Assembly (NCBI RefSeq): GCF_023184515.1
Contig: NZ_JAAHBP010000007.1
Span: 248,001-312,000, forward strand
Length of the DNA stretch: 64,000 nucleotides
Direction of reading: 5' to 3'
From: Streptomyces sp. D2-8
GTDB lineage: Bacteria > Actinomycetota > Actinomycetes > Streptomycetales > Streptomycetaceae
The notes beneath the pieces were generated by a model, which was not told where the DNA came from, did not search any database, and saw nothing but the letters and a program-made list of their open reading frames with translations. Shown here in pieces: positions 44,298 to 53,500 of the stretch (position 1 is the stretch's first letter; each line of letters starts with the position of its first letter). Position numbers and translations under genes: made by a program.

Positions 44298-45281
44298 TTG
44301 ATCTCCGAAATTCCTCCCGACAGATCAGCATCATCCGGCACGGACTCGTTCCAGGTGGTGCGCGGGGACCGCACTGCGGCCAAGCGGCCTACCCGCGCCG
44401 AGCAGGAGAAGGCCCGCCGCGCCGGCCAGGACAAGACCGCCCCTGAGCGGCTGCGCGCCACCGTGCGCACGGCTGTGGCCGCCGCCTCCAGCATGGAGGA
44501 GTTCGTCGACCTGCTCCGCCACATCGACGGCGTGCTCGTCGGGATCGTGTACTTCCCCTCCGGCGACGTACGCGGCTACAAGGTCGCCCTCGATGACGAC
44601 GCAGGCGGCCCGATCTGGTACTCCGGCTCCAAACTCGCTCCGGACCTGTCCTTTCCCAAGATCCAAGAACGCCTGGCGAACATCGAACCGCAGCCCGCCG
44701 ACCAGCCGGGTCGGCGCAGGCCCGACCCATGGCACCAGGCCACGGCCGCCACCGAGCGCATCCCCCACCGCCTCGACCAAGCCGACGACGAAGCGTCCCA
44801 GGGTCACCTCGCCGCCTTAGGTGAAGCCCTCGACGCCCTTCCCCTCCTCGCGCCCCAGCCCCTGCGTCCCCAACTCCGAGAAGCAGCGGCCGCGTTCGAA
44901 CGCGCCACCCGCTCCCGCATCCAAGCCGAACACCACCACGCCCGCGCCCTGCGTGGCGCCGTCCGTGCCATGCTCCGCGAGCCCGCCCCCAAGGACGGCG
45001 CCGCCCTGGCGATGTTCCTCGACGCCGCGATCCTCGTCGTCATCGCCGCCGCCCGCTGGCACCAGCTGCGCCACCACGACCAGCAGGTCGCCGCCGCCCA
45101 GCAGACACTGCTCCACCTCCAGGCTGCCTACGAGCAGGCAGCAGCCGCACCCCTGGCCGCCCTCGCTCAGCGCCGACCGCCCCGGCAGTCCGTGGACCGG
45201 CACGTCCACTACGTATGGCAGGCCGTACCGGATCACGCCCAGCAGATCACCGAAGACCCGGAGATCGCCTACGACCACTAA
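44298..45281 (+). pseudogene. Relaxase/mobilisation protein, C-terminal part
   Basis: 327 codons. The segment MEEFVDLLRHIDGVLVGIVY with GYKVAL and IWYSGSKLAPDLSFPKIQERL matches the region downstream of the HUH nuclease in Streptomyces conjugative-element relaxases. The rest is an Ala-, His- and Gln-rich helical tail with one hydrophobic helix (MFLDAAILVVIAAARW). The nuclease domain with its catalytic His and Tyr is missing and the frame begins just after the broken att copy 4. So conjugation genes were lost here, leaving only the 3' end. Confidence 0.7.
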
Positions 45282-45298
45282 CCCTTCGCATCATTCAT

Positions 45299-45892
45299 CT
45301 AGGCGGCGCGTTCGGCGCGGTGGCGGGCTTCCCGGAGTCGGACCTTCGAGGGGAGGCGGTCCAGGCCGGCCGAGTCTCGTGCGTGTGCGAGTGTTTCGCG
45401 GCTCAGTTGCCCCAGAGTCCGCGCCGGGTCCGCGTGAGGCTCCAGCAGCAGCCGTACGCGTGCGGTCGGAGCGGTACGTCGGCCCGTCAGCCGGACATGA
45501 GCCCGCGAGACCCCGTCCAGGGCTTGTGCCTCTTCCTCGATGACGTTCTCCAGTGTGCGGCCGTCGAGTCGGGCCGGCGCGCCGTCTTCGCTGTTGACGA
45601 GGACACGGTCCAGGCGGTGTCTGCGTTGCGCGAGGAGCCACCACAGCAGCAGGGCCAGCAGCACGGCGAGCACCGCGATCACGGTCGGCCACCACCAGCC
45701 CTCGTCCCGCCACCGGGTGCGTCCCTCGGTGCCCAGCACCACATCGTCGGGCCCGCGGAAGGGCCACCAGCCCGGCACGTCGAAATCCCAGTGGCGCTGC
45801 AGGTCCAGTGCGCCCAGCAGCACGCCGCCGCCCAGGGCGAACAGTCCGAGGCCGAGAATCCCGAGCAGCACCCGGTTCACCGTCTTGAGCAT
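45299..45892 (-). CDS. amaP: AmaP-type alkaline shock response membrane anchor protein
   Basis: 197 residues from ATG 45892 with GAGGTG upstream. Two membrane helices (about 4-28 and 65-88) flank a short outer loop containing WWPFRGPDDVVLG. A cytosolic domain follows (VNSEDGAPARLDGRTLENVI, LEPHADPARTLGQLSRET). AmaP tethers the Asp23/Gls24 envelope-stress protein to the membrane. No intact asp23 is next to it, though an asp23 relic lies 2.4 kb downstream. It is divergent from the next gene. Confidence 0.8.
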   Translation of the reverse strand: MLKTVNRVLLGILGLGLFALGGGVLLGALDLQRHWDFDVPGWWPFRGPDDVVLGTEGRTRWRDEGWWWPTVIAVLAVLLALLLWWLLAQRRHRLDRVLVNSEDGAPARLDGRTLENVIEEEAQALDGVSRAHVRLTGRRTAPTARVRLLLEPHADPARTLGQLSRETLAHARDSAGLDRLPSKVRLREARHRAERAA

Positions 45893-46014
45893 CAGGATCA
45901 CCTCAGCCCTTCTTGGGGCGCCGGACGCGCACGGCCAGTGCGGGATCGCGGGCACTCCGGGCAGAGCGCCGCGGGAAGAGAACCGCGGCCGTGGAGAAGA
46001 AGGGTGAGAGGCCA

Positions 46015-46824
46015 GTGACCGAGGCGTGGACGCAGGCAGTACGAAGCCAGCTTGGCCTGGGCCGGCTGCTCCCGCTCGGCGGGCCCGACGACGGGACGTG
46101 GATCACCGAGCAAGCGGCCGTCCAGGCCCTCGGGCGCACTGCCGCCGAGGTCCCCGGTGTCCGGCTGGAGTCCCTGCGCATCGGGTCGGCGCCGCTCCAA
46201 CCCGTGTCCGAGCCGGTCGTCCGTCCGCCGGCCAGCGCGCTACCACCTGGCCCCCTCGCCATCGAGGCCGCCTTCACCGCATCCCTCGCGCGGCCGCTGC
46301 CGGAGACCGCCGACGAATTGAGGAGCACACTGCTGGGCGCGGCCACGGAACGGCTCGGGCTGGCCACGGTGACGGCTGACATGCGCGTGACGGATCTCCG
46401 TGAGGTCCCGGAGGCAGGCGTGACGCCTCGGACCGCGGCGACGACGGCCATGAGGCCCACGCCGGAAGCCGCGGCCGCGCGGAGCTCGCCCTCCGTGACC
46501 GGAACAGGGTCCATGCGGGGACTCGTCGGGGAGCTGGCGGACGTCGCAGCGGGTGTGCCGGGCGTCCCCCACCTCACCGCCGTGCTGGGCAGCCGCCCGG
46601 TCAGGGTGGAGGACCATGATGATCCACCCGGCCGACACATCGAGGTTCACCTCGCGGTCGGCCCCGGACACCATCCGCTAAAAGTCGCCCGGGCCGTCCG
46701 GGAGGAGGTAGCCGAGGCAGCCACCACTGACACCCCGGGCCCGGTCACCGTCGCCGTCCTCATCACGGAAACCGCGGCCTGGCGACGGACCTCGCCGGTC
46801 ACCGTGATGAGTGCCCCTCAGTGA
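46015..46824 (+). CDS. Conserved hypothetical of the Asp23/AmaP neighbourhood (P10-like annotation)
   Basis: 269 residues, GTG 46015 chosen for the GAGAGG site just upstream. The N-terminus EAWTQAVRSQLGLGRLLPLG and the segments TWITEQAAVQALGRTA and LAIEAAFTASLARPLPETAD match proteins commonly labelled nucleopolyhedrovirus P10 family that sit beside amaP/asp23 genes in Streptomyces. The label has no functional meaning. There is no signal peptide or membrane helix. Role in envelope stress is inferred only from context. Confidence 0.6.
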   Translation: MTEAWTQAVRSQLGLGRLLPLGGPDDGTWITEQAAVQALGRTAAEVPGVRLESLRIGSAPLQPVSEPVVRPPASALPPGPLAIEAAFTASLARPLPETADELRSTLLGAATERLGLATVTADMRVTDLREVPEAGVTPRTAATTAMRPTPEAAAARSSPSVTGTGSMRGLVGELADVAAGVPGVPHLTAVLGSRPVRVEDHDDPPGRHIEVHLAVGPGHHPLKVARAVREEVAEAATTDTPGPVTVAVLITETAAWRRTSPVTVMSAPQ

Positions 46825-47106
46825 TCGGCCGGCCCCCTTCACCGGCCGTCCCCGGTTCTTCCCTGAACGTGCGCGGACCGGTTCGCCAGCCCAGTCCTGC
46901 CACGGTGTGAGACCCGCCTGGCAGGGAACCCGCATGCAGACAGGGCCTGCGCTGCCGCCGACAGACGAAGCAGACGTCGTCCTTGCTTCCGCGGTCGCGC
47001 GATGTGCATCCGGGGCGGCGGAAGCGCATCCCTGCCGTGGCCCGGTCTCTGCAACTCCCGAGGCGGCGCCTGACCATCTGCCTCCTTCGGAGAGAGCTTC
47101 AGCGAC

Positions 47107-48150
47107 ATGACCACAAACACCACGGTCCGCCCCCCGCCCTCGGGGACGTCCGGTAGTGACTTCGCCCGATTGTCGAGAAAGATTGCTGATGCCGGCCTGC
47201 TGGGGCGCCGTCCTGGCTATTACGCAGTGCGGATCACGGTGGTGGCCGTGCTCTACGTCGGTGGGTGGGCCGCCGTCGCGCTCATCGGCGACAGCTGGTG
47301 GACCCTGACCGTCGCCGCCTTCCTGGCCGTCGTCTTCGGCCAGGTCGCTCTGCTCGCCCATGACGCGGCCCACCGACAGGTGTTCCGCCGACGCCGGGCC
47401 AGCGAGGTGTCCGGACGGATCGCCGGTGCCGGTATCGGGATGGGCTACGGGTGGTGGCAGGACAAGCACACCCGCCACCACGCCAACCCCAACCACGAGG
47501 ACCTCGACCCAGACCTCGACCCCGACCTGCTGGTCTGGTCCCAGGATCAGGCCCGGGCAGCCAAGGGCCTCCCCCGCCTGCTCGGCCGCTGGCAGGCGTT
47601 CCTCTTCTTCCCGCTCCTCACCCTGGAGGGCTTCAACCTGCACGTGTCGAGCGTGAAGGCACTGGCCAACCGCTCGCTCAAGCACCGAACCCTCGACGGC
47701 GCCCTGCTGTTCGCGCACTTCGCGGCATACCTGGCCGTCCTGCTCTGGCTGCTGCCGCCCGGTATGGCGATCGCCTTCCTCGCCGTCCACCAGGGCCTGT
47801 TCGGCGTCTATCTCGGCTCCCTCTTCGCGCCCAACCACAAGGGCATGCCGATCCTGACGGGCGAAGACCGCCCGGACTTCCTGCGCCGCCAGGTGCTCAC
47901 CTCACGCAACGTGCGCGGCGGCAGGCTCACCGACATCGCACTGGGCGGGCTGAACCACCAGATCGAGCACCACCTGTTCCCCAGCATGCCCAGCCCCAAC
48001 CTGCGCAAGGCCCGGACCATCGTCCGGCGCTACTGCGAGGACCTGGGCGTGGACTACGTCGAGACCGGGCTGATCACCTCCTACCGGAAGGCCCTCACCA
48101 GCCTCCATGAGGCCGGAGCACCGCTCAGGCATGCCCGCGTCCCTACCTAG
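47107..48150 (+). CDS. Membrane fatty acid desaturase
   Basis: 347 residues, integral membrane di-iron enzyme. The three histidine boxes are present: HDAAHRQVF (about residue 85), HTRHHANPNHEDLDPD (about 121) and LNHQIEHHLFPSMP (about 283). Four hydrophobic stretches bracket them. It would introduce a double bond into acyl chains, adjusting membrane fluidity. The family includes CrtR- and DesA3-like members. The 280 bp upstream contain no other gene. It belongs to a segment rich in envelope and stress functions. Confidence 0.92.
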   Translation: MTTNTTVRPPPSGTSGSDFARLSRKIADAGLLGRRPGYYAVRITVVAVLYVGGWAAVALIGDSWWTLTVAAFLAVVFGQVALLAHDAAHRQVFRRRRASEVSGRIAGAGIGMGYGWWQDKHTRHHANPNHEDLDPDLDPDLLVWSQDQARAAKGLPRLLGRWQAFLFFPLLTLEGFNLHVSSVKALANRSLKHRTLDGALLFAHFAAYLAVLLWLLPPGMAIAFLAVHQGLFGVYLGSLFAPNHKGMPILTGEDRPDFLRRQVLTSRNVRGGRLTDIALGGLNHQIEHHLFPSMPSPNLRKARTIVRRYCEDLGVDYVETGLITSYRKALTSLHEAGAPLRHARVPT

Positions 48151-48299
48151 AGACGTGCCGCAGCCATCGGAGTCAGTGATGTGGTCACGGCCAGCACGCA
48201 CCGATCCAGGAGCGCGGTGATTCGGCACTCGGCGACGACTTGGAGAACCTGGCGGCGAAGATCTCGCAGGACGCGAGTCTCACGCGGCGAGCCACCTCG

Positions 48300-48540
48300 C
48301 CGTGCACGTGGCCGGCGTAGGGGCCGACTGGTCCCTGTCAGCTACCGTGGCCCGTCGACTGGTGCGGACTCTGAACGCCGGAGCCATCGCGAGGTGTCGG
48401 GCGCCCCAGTCGTTGGTGCCGGGGACCTCCCGCGCGGCGATCCCGGCATTTTCTCCACCACCCCGTCCGCGATGGTCGTTTTGCCGCGGGGTTCCGACGC
48501 AGCCGACAGCATCGCCCAGGCGAGCGCGAGGCTCATCCGG
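48300..48540 (-). pseudogene. Asp23/Gls24 family relic
   Basis: On the minus strand one frame has RGKTTIADGVVEKM and another continues AGIAAREVPGTNDWGARHLA, together the diagnostic N-terminus of Asp23-family proteins. The join needs a frameshift near 48447, and the remainder of the domain is not intact. The rest of 48151-49003 shows no other gene. Confidence 0.7.
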
Positions 48541-49003
48541 ACCGGGCTTCTGCAGAGTTGAACTGGTCGGCTCCGTCATGCGAGCCACCTCCCCGGGCGG
48601 CGTCCGGAGTGCCGTGCTCGGACGGCAGTCGTGATTCACGTCCGAGCACCGCACAGTGCCTCGGATATCGCGGGCACGGTGCTTTTGCACTGTCCACATC
48701 CTGGGATCGGGCGGCTTCGAACCCTCCATCAAACAACGCGAGGACTAGGCTGGTGCGTAGACGTCCCAGACCCCGGCGGCATGCTGTTGCTGAACGCAGA
48801 TGGCTGCGGGGTGCGGAGGCTTCGTCCGTTACCCGGCGCATCCCTGGAGGGAACCGGGTGGGTCCACTGTCCTGCTGCACAGGCTGTCGAACCGGCCGTT
48901 GCTCTGCCTCCGCCGAACATACGCCCCTGCCGGGAGCGCGCTCAGGACCGGAACTCCGGCACCTCCGCGCCCGCTGCCGGATACTCTTCCGAACCGAGGC
49001 GTC

Positions 49004-49414
49004 ATGCCCCTGCCGCAACTCACCGTCAGCCGCCATGACCGAAGTACACGGGCACTGATCACCCTGTCCGGTGAGATCGACCTCGAATCCGTGCCGTTGG
49101 TGCGCGTGTCCCTGGAGCGGTGCCTGCGGGACGGTATCCGCGCCATCGACGTCGACCTCACCCCCGTCACCTTCTGCGACTGCAGCGGACTCAACGCATT
49201 CCTCCGCGCTGCGCAAGAGACCACCGTGGTCGGCGGGACCCTGCGACTGCACCATCCGCCGACGACGCTGGTTCGGATTCTCGACCTCACCGACTGCGGG
49301 TTCCTGCTCGTCGGCCTTCCGTTCGACCACCTGCCACCTCCTCTCGGCGACACCCCGGCCCCGCCGCACCGGTCTGCCTCGCCTGCGCCTGTTCTCCCGG
49401 GCGATGAGCGATGA
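49004..49414 (+). CDS. STAS-domain anti-sigma factor antagonist
   Basis: 136 residues from ATG 49004. The SpoIIAA-like fold spans about 1-110: ALITLSGEIDLESVPLVRVS then VDLTPVTFCDCSGLNAFLRA, where the Ser of DCSGLNAF is the phosphorylation site used in partner switching. A Pro-rich tail closes it. Such proteins free a SigB/F-type sigma factor by binding its anti-sigma. No anti-sigma kinase is in the window, but a broken sigma gene of that class lies at 51805. The stop overlaps the next start. Confidence 0.88.
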   Translation: MPLPQLTVSRHDRSTRALITLSGEIDLESVPLVRVSLERCLRDGIRAIDVDLTPVTFCDCSGLNAFLRAAQETTVVGGTLRLHHPPTTLVRILDLTDCGFLLVGLPFDHLPPPLGDTPAPPHRSASPAPVLPGDER

Positions 49415-50082
49415 CGGCCGAACCCGGGCGGGGACAATCACGCAAGCCGAGGGACGGCGAGCCCTCAGCCATGGCTCCGGTGCGGTTACGCCGGCTGAAC
49501 CGTTGGCTGGTGGAGGACCTGTATGAGGATCTGGCGGACCTGTACGCGGAGTCCCGCGTGACGGCGCCGGGTGACGCATACCGGCGTCCCAGCCGCCAGA
49601 ACTTCATGGACCGTCTCACCACGGACATGCGCCGGCCGGGATTCGCCATGGTGATCGCCGAGATGGACAGACCGATGGGATGCGCCTTCGGATTCCCGGT
49701 ACGCGGCGACGGCTCCTGGTGGGGCGGCTTCGACGGAACATTGCCACACAGCATCGATCAACTCACGGTGTCCGGCAGGGTCTTCGCGTTCGGCGACATC
49801 CTTGTTCGGCCGCACCCGCGGGACCGGGACCTCGCCCGTCGTCTGCAGGAACGGCTGCTGACCGAACACCAGGCGTCACTCGGCGCCATGTTGGTGGACC
49901 AGGCCGCTCGTGCAACCCTCGCTGCGCTCCGCTCCCGGGGGTGGCTGGACATCGGAGTGTTCCGCAGGCCGGCCGGTCCCACCACGTTCCGCGCGCTGGT
50001 GCTTCCCGTCGGGGAACGCACCACGGCGAGGTTGAAGGGCCTTGTCACTATGCCCGGAGGCGGTGGCCCGGGTGGGCCCTGA
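49411..50082 (+). CDS. GNAT-like protein of unknown substrate
   Basis: 223 residues beginning at an ATGA overlap with the STAS gene. The core looks GNAT-like: NRWLVEDLYEDLADLYAESR at the start, FAMVIAEMDRPMGCAFGFPV as central strands, then FAFGDILVRPHPRDRDLARR and ATLAALRSRGWLDIGV in the acetyl-CoA-binding region. The usual Q/RxxGxG/A loop is degenerate (PRDRDLARRLQERLL). It is co-transcribed with STAS and GAF genes, so a regulatory role is possible. Substrate unknown. Confidence 0.6.
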   Translation: MTAEPGRGQSRKPRDGEPSAMAPVRLRRLNRWLVEDLYEDLADLYAESRVTAPGDAYRRPSRQNFMDRLTTDMRRPGFAMVIAEMDRPMGCAFGFPVRGDGSWWGGFDGTLPHSIDQLTVSGRVFAFGDILVRPHPRDRDLARRLQERLLTEHQASLGAMLVDQAARATLAALRSRGWLDIGVFRRPAGPTTFRALVLPVGERTTARLKGLVTMPGGGGPGGP

Positions 50083-50818
50083 CAGCCGGTCGGCCCGCAT
50101 ACAGATGCTGGTGGCGGAGCAGGCGGCCCGACGAGGTGCCCGGGTCGGTGTGGTGGACGTGTGCACCGCTGCCGTGGCCGAGCTGCCGGTCAGCGGGGCC
50201 GGGCTGTCGGCGATGTCCCGGACCGGGCCGAGCCACCCGCTGTGCAGCACCGACGACATCAGCGAGCAACTGGAAGAGCTCCAGCTCACGCTGGGCGAGG
50301 GGCCCTGTGTGGACGCCTTCCTGCACGGCTCGGCCGTCCTGACACCCGATCTGCTCACCCGTGACCTGCGGAAGCGTTGGATGGTCTTCGCCGAGGCCGC
50401 CCTGGAAGCCGGGGCACGCGCGGTGTTCGCGATCCCTCTGCAGATGGGGGCGATCAGTCCGGGAGTTCTGGACCTGTACGCCCGCGTTCCCGTCCGGTTG
50501 AACGCAGAGGAACTGGCAGACGCGTTGGCGTTCGCCGATCTCGCGACTCTGGTGCTGCTCGACGCGCGAATCGACGAGACGGGCGGGTCGCGCAGCACCC
50601 CCGCCGAGGACCTGGGCGCGTACCGGGCGGAGATCGACCAAGCCAGCGGCATCCTGACCGTCCAGCTCGGCGTCGGCATCGAAGAAGCCTTCGTCCGGCT
50701 TCGTGCCTACGCCTATGCGCAGGGGCGCCGGCTCGCCGACGTGGCCGCGGACGTGGTGGCCCGTCGGCTCCGCTTCTCCCCGGACACGGAACCGGACCAG
50801 GCCGATGACGAAACCTGA
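50063..50818 (+). CDS. GAF-ANTAR domain regulator A
   Basis: About 251 residues. GTG 50063 follows GGAGG closely; GTG 50072 and TTG 50042 are alternatives. The GAF-like sensor covers about 20-170 (ELQLTLGEGPCVDAFLHGSA is the usual motif). The C-terminal ANTAR domain (about 190-240) has DQASGILTVQLGVGIEEAFVRLRAYAYAQGRRLADVA. ANTAR domains bind paired hairpins in RNA to prevent termination. It overlaps the preceding gene by 20 bases. The ligand is unknown. Confidence 0.88.
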   Translation: MARVGPDSRSARIQMLVAEQAARRGARVGVVDVCTAAVAELPVSGAGLSAMSRTGPSHPLCSTDDISEQLEELQLTLGEGPCVDAFLHGSAVLTPDLLTRDLRKRWMVFAEAALEAGARAVFAIPLQMGAISPGVLDLYARVPVRLNAEELADALAFADLATLVLLDARIDETGGSRSTPAEDLGAYRAEIDQASGILTVQLGVGIEEAFVRLRAYAYAQGRRLADVAADVVARRLRFSPDTEPDQADDET

Positions 50819-50888
50819 CGCATTGGTGCCGGCCGAGAAACCTGCCGTACTTCCCGCCGCTTCAGGCAGGGACTAGTCTCTATCGAGG

Positions 50889-51614
50889 GTGCCCACGATG
50901 GATCAACAGCTTCTGGCCAAGACCTTCGTCGAGCTGGCCGACAATCTGGTCGCCGACTTCGACCTCATCGACTTCCTGCGCCTGCTCACCGACCGCTGCG
51001 TCGGCATGCTCGACGCGAGCGCCGCCGGGGTGCTGCTCGCCGACCGGGACGGCAATCTCCGCGTCATGGCCGCATCCGACGAACAGGTGCGCCTGCTGGA
51101 GCTCTTCCAGCTCCAGAACGACCAGGGCCCCTGTCTCGATTGCTTCCGCACCGGCGCACCGGTGATCATCCACGACCTGACCCGGGAGGTCGATCGCTGG
51201 CCGCGCTTCGTCACTGTGGCCCACCGCAGCGGATTCGGGGCCGTCCAGGCCCTGCCCATGCGCCTGCGGGACGAGACCGTGGGCGCCCTGAACCTTTTCC
51301 GCGCCGCGCCTGGCCCCTTCGATCCGGCCGCCACACTCATCGCCCAGGCCCTGGCCGACGTCGCCACCATCAGCCTGCTGCAACAACGCACCACTCAGCG
51401 CAGCACGGTGCTCAACGAACAACTGCAGACGGCGCTGAACAGCCGGGTGCTGATCGAACAGGCCAAGGGGAAACTCGCCGAACGCCAGGGCATCGACATG
51501 GAGCAGGCGTTCACCGCGCTGCGCGGCTACGCCCGCGCCCACAACCGGCGCCTGGCCGATGTGGCCCGCGCCCTCATCGACGACTCCGAAACCCTTGCCG
51601 ACCTGGGGTCCTGA
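50889..51614 (+). CDS. GAF-ANTAR domain regulator B
   Basis: 241 residues from GTG 50889 (ATG 50898 possible). GAF sensor about 15-160, with NDQGPCLDCFRTGAPV matching the GEGPC-type motif of regulator A. ANTAR domain about 178-230 with EQAKGKLAERQGIDMEQAFTALRGYARAHNRRLADVAR. The two are paralogues, about 70 bp apart, sharing architecture but not close sequence. Probably a one-component RNA-binding antiterminator. Confidence 0.9.
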   Translation: MPTMDQQLLAKTFVELADNLVADFDLIDFLRLLTDRCVGMLDASAAGVLLADRDGNLRVMAASDEQVRLLELFQLQNDQGPCLDCFRTGAPVIIHDLTREVDRWPRFVTVAHRSGFGAVQALPMRLRDETVGALNLFRAAPGPFDPAATLIAQALADVATISLLQQRTTQRSTVLNEQLQTALNSRVLIEQAKGKLAERQGIDMEQAFTALRGYARAHNRRLADVARALIDDSETLADLGS

Positions 51615-51804
51615 GCCACGCCCTGGCGGGGGCCCGCTACTGCTCTGCGCCGTCCTCGATCAGACGGCGGGTTGGAAGGCCGCCTGCCGGTTCTGGCAAC
51701 CGCTGGGCACTGCCGGCTTCTCCGCTGAGCGCCGAGCCCGGTCCCTGGCAGTCCGGTGCCGCCCGTGCACCCGGGATGTCGTCACAGTGTCCGCCTCGGA
51801 GAGG

Positions 51805-52060
51805 ATTCACCGTTCGCGTTCGGGCAGCGCCAGCGGCGGGCGGAGCGCCTCACGGTTGACGATCAGGTCGCACCCGGGCTCCAGGCCACCGAGCATGTCG
51901 GTCAGTGGATGGCTGTGCTCGGAGCGGCCGCGTACCGGCGTCCAGGGACACTGCGGTGAAACTCTCCCGCGCCCCCTCGCCCAGCCGCACCTCCGACTCG
52001 GTGAGACCGGCGTGCGCGGCGATCTCGTGGACGGAGGGTTCGCGACCGCAGAGCGAAGCG
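51805..52060 (-). pseudogene. SigB/SigF-type sigma factor relic
   Basis: Minus-strand frame one reads REPSVHEIAAHAGLTESEVR and SFTAVSLDAG, the region 3 pattern of SigB/F/G stress sigma factors. A second frame continues TDMLGGLEPGCDLIVNREAL and PLALPERER, which is the region 3-4 linker. The frames must be joined by a shift near 51900, and regions 2 and 4 are missing. The rest of 51615-52295 shows no other gene. Confidence 0.7.
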
Positions 52061-52295
52061 CACTCGTTCCCGGCGGAGCGGTCCCGGCCGCACAGCTTCT
52101 GTACGCGTCAAGGCACATGCACGCCCATCTGAAGCACACCCGGCGGGTTCCCGGGCTGTCCGCCTTCAACAGCGCCGCGATGTTTGAGATCCACGCGGCG
52201 GGCGGACAGCAGAGGCGTCCGACGGCCGTCCTGGACGAAGGCACCGGAGAGTTGAACTCACAGCTTCCGGTGCCGTCCGCTGGACGCGTGCGCCG

Positions 52296-52655
52296 TCATC
52301 TCCGGTCCTCCGCATGGAGGCGCCTCAGTGCTCGGCGCAGTTCGCGCTGTATCGGTTCCGGAAGCGTCCGGTCCTTCGTCGTGGCGACCAGAGCCTCAGC
52401 CACGTCGCGGAGCTTGATGTTGCAGTGCTGCGACACGTCCACCATAAGGTCCCAGGCCCGGTCACTGGGACACGGCGCCAGGGCCATCATCATGCCGCGT
52501 GCCTGGTCGATCACCTCGCGGCTCGCCAGCGCTCGTCCCAACTGCTCATTCTGGGCGCGTAGTTCGACGACCTCGGCGAGCAGAACCGCGTCCTCCGCCG
52601 AAGGCACGGTTCTCAACAACCGCTGTTCTTCACGGGGCGGGGTCACTTGGTGCAT
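52296..52655 (-). CDS. ANTAR domain protein
   Basis: 119 residues. A short coiled segment (AEVVELRAQNEQLGRALASR, about 27-46) leads to an ANTAR domain with VIDQARGMMMALAPCPSDRAWDLMVDVSQHCNIKLRDVAEALV. It lacks a sensor domain, so activity would depend on partners or expression level. The ATG start follows GGTACGGACC with weak Shine-Dalgarno match. It faces regulators A and B from the opposite strand. Confidence 0.85.
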   Translation of the reverse strand: MHQVTPPREEQRLLRTVPSAEDAVLLAEVVELRAQNEQLGRALASREVIDQARGMMMALAPCPSDRAWDLMVDVSQHCNIKLRDVAEALVATTKDRTLPEPIQRELRRALRRLHAEDRR

Positions 52656-52695
52656 GGTCCGTACCTCACAGGGCAGTCATCCCGTCCATAGGTGA

Positions 52696-53052
52696 TCAGC
52701 GACGCGCCAGTTGCCGTTCTCCGGCCGCACCGGGCTCGTAGGTCAGTCCGTAGTGCTTGAAGATCGCTTCCTCCTGCTCGGCGGGCAGGACGTCGTCGGT
52801 GCCGATCGAAGGGGCCTGTTTCACCAGCGTTCTGACATAGCCGACCTTGAGATAGTCCGGCCCGGCGATCGCGTCCTCAAGAGGGACGAAGACCAGACGG
52901 CGCCGGGTGGGCAGTCCGGTCCGTACCGTGGCCATGGCCGGCTCGTCGGTGGTGGTGTCCACATAGACCGCCTCCAGGACACCGATCTTGTGCGACTCGG
53001 TGTCGACGACATCGCGGTTGCGCCATTCTCGGACGTCGGCTGCGTGAATCAC
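52696..53052 (-). CDS. PRC-barrel domain protein
   Basis: 118 residues. The PRC-barrel strands are visible in VREWRNRDVVDTESHKIGVL (about 7-26) and EAVYVDTTTDEPAMATVR, then RRLVFVPLEDAIAGPDYLKV. PRC-barrels bind RNA or protein partners and are common in stress islands. ATG 53052 has GGGAGAGGCC upstream. It precedes the ANTAR gene on the same strand by about 40 bp, so both may form one operon. Confidence 0.85.
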   Translation of the reverse strand: MIHAADVREWRNRDVVDTESHKIGVLEAVYVDTTTDEPAMATVRTGLPTRRRLVFVPLEDAIAGPDYLKVGYVRTLVKQAPSIGTDDVLPAEQEEAIFKHYGLTYEPGAAGERQLARR

Positions 53053-53221
53053 GGCCTCTCCCTGCCTGGACGATCCGCCCGGTTGTCGTGAGTCGCACTC
53101 CTGGTTTCACCGTGAAACCGCCGCAGCGTACGACGCAGCGCCCGCTCCATCCGCTCCCGCGATGACGTCCTGCCTGGCTGGAGCCGTCCCGGAACCCGTG
53201 GCCGTCGGTCCACTTCCCGGG

Positions 53222-53500
53222 TCACCTGAGGTGTTCGTGGTCCCGACGGTCCTCGCGCCGCCAGCGTGCCCGGTTCTGACGGCTGTAGCGGCGGTCCCAG
53301 CGTTCCCGACGGTCCCGGAGCTCCTGGTAGTCCCGGTAGTCCCCGAGATCGGAACTGCCGTTACGGCTCCGGCCTCCGCCGCGATCGCGGCCGTGGCGGG
53401 TGACGCCGTAGACGAGCACCGCCCCGGCCACCCACCAGATGGGATTGAGGAAGCCGAAGCCGAACAGGGCCACGATGAGGATGAGGAGCAGGACGAACAC
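53222..53500 (-). CDS. Small membrane protein, hydrophobic N-terminus and basic tail
   Basis: 92 residues. Residues 1-34 (MFVLLLILIVALFGFGFLNP, then IWWVAGAVLVYGV) form one or two membrane helices. The rest is a highly charged Arg/Asp/Glu tail. It is clearly related to the 55-residue protein at 54202. The function is unknown; such proteins are frequent in Streptomyces stress-linked islands. GGAGGCCCGCC precedes the start. Confidence 0.7.
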   Translation of the reverse strand: MFVLLLILIVALFGFGFLNPIWWVAGAVLVYGVTRHGRDRGGGRSRNGSSDLGDYRDYQELRDRRERWDRRYSRQNRARWRREDRRDHEHLR

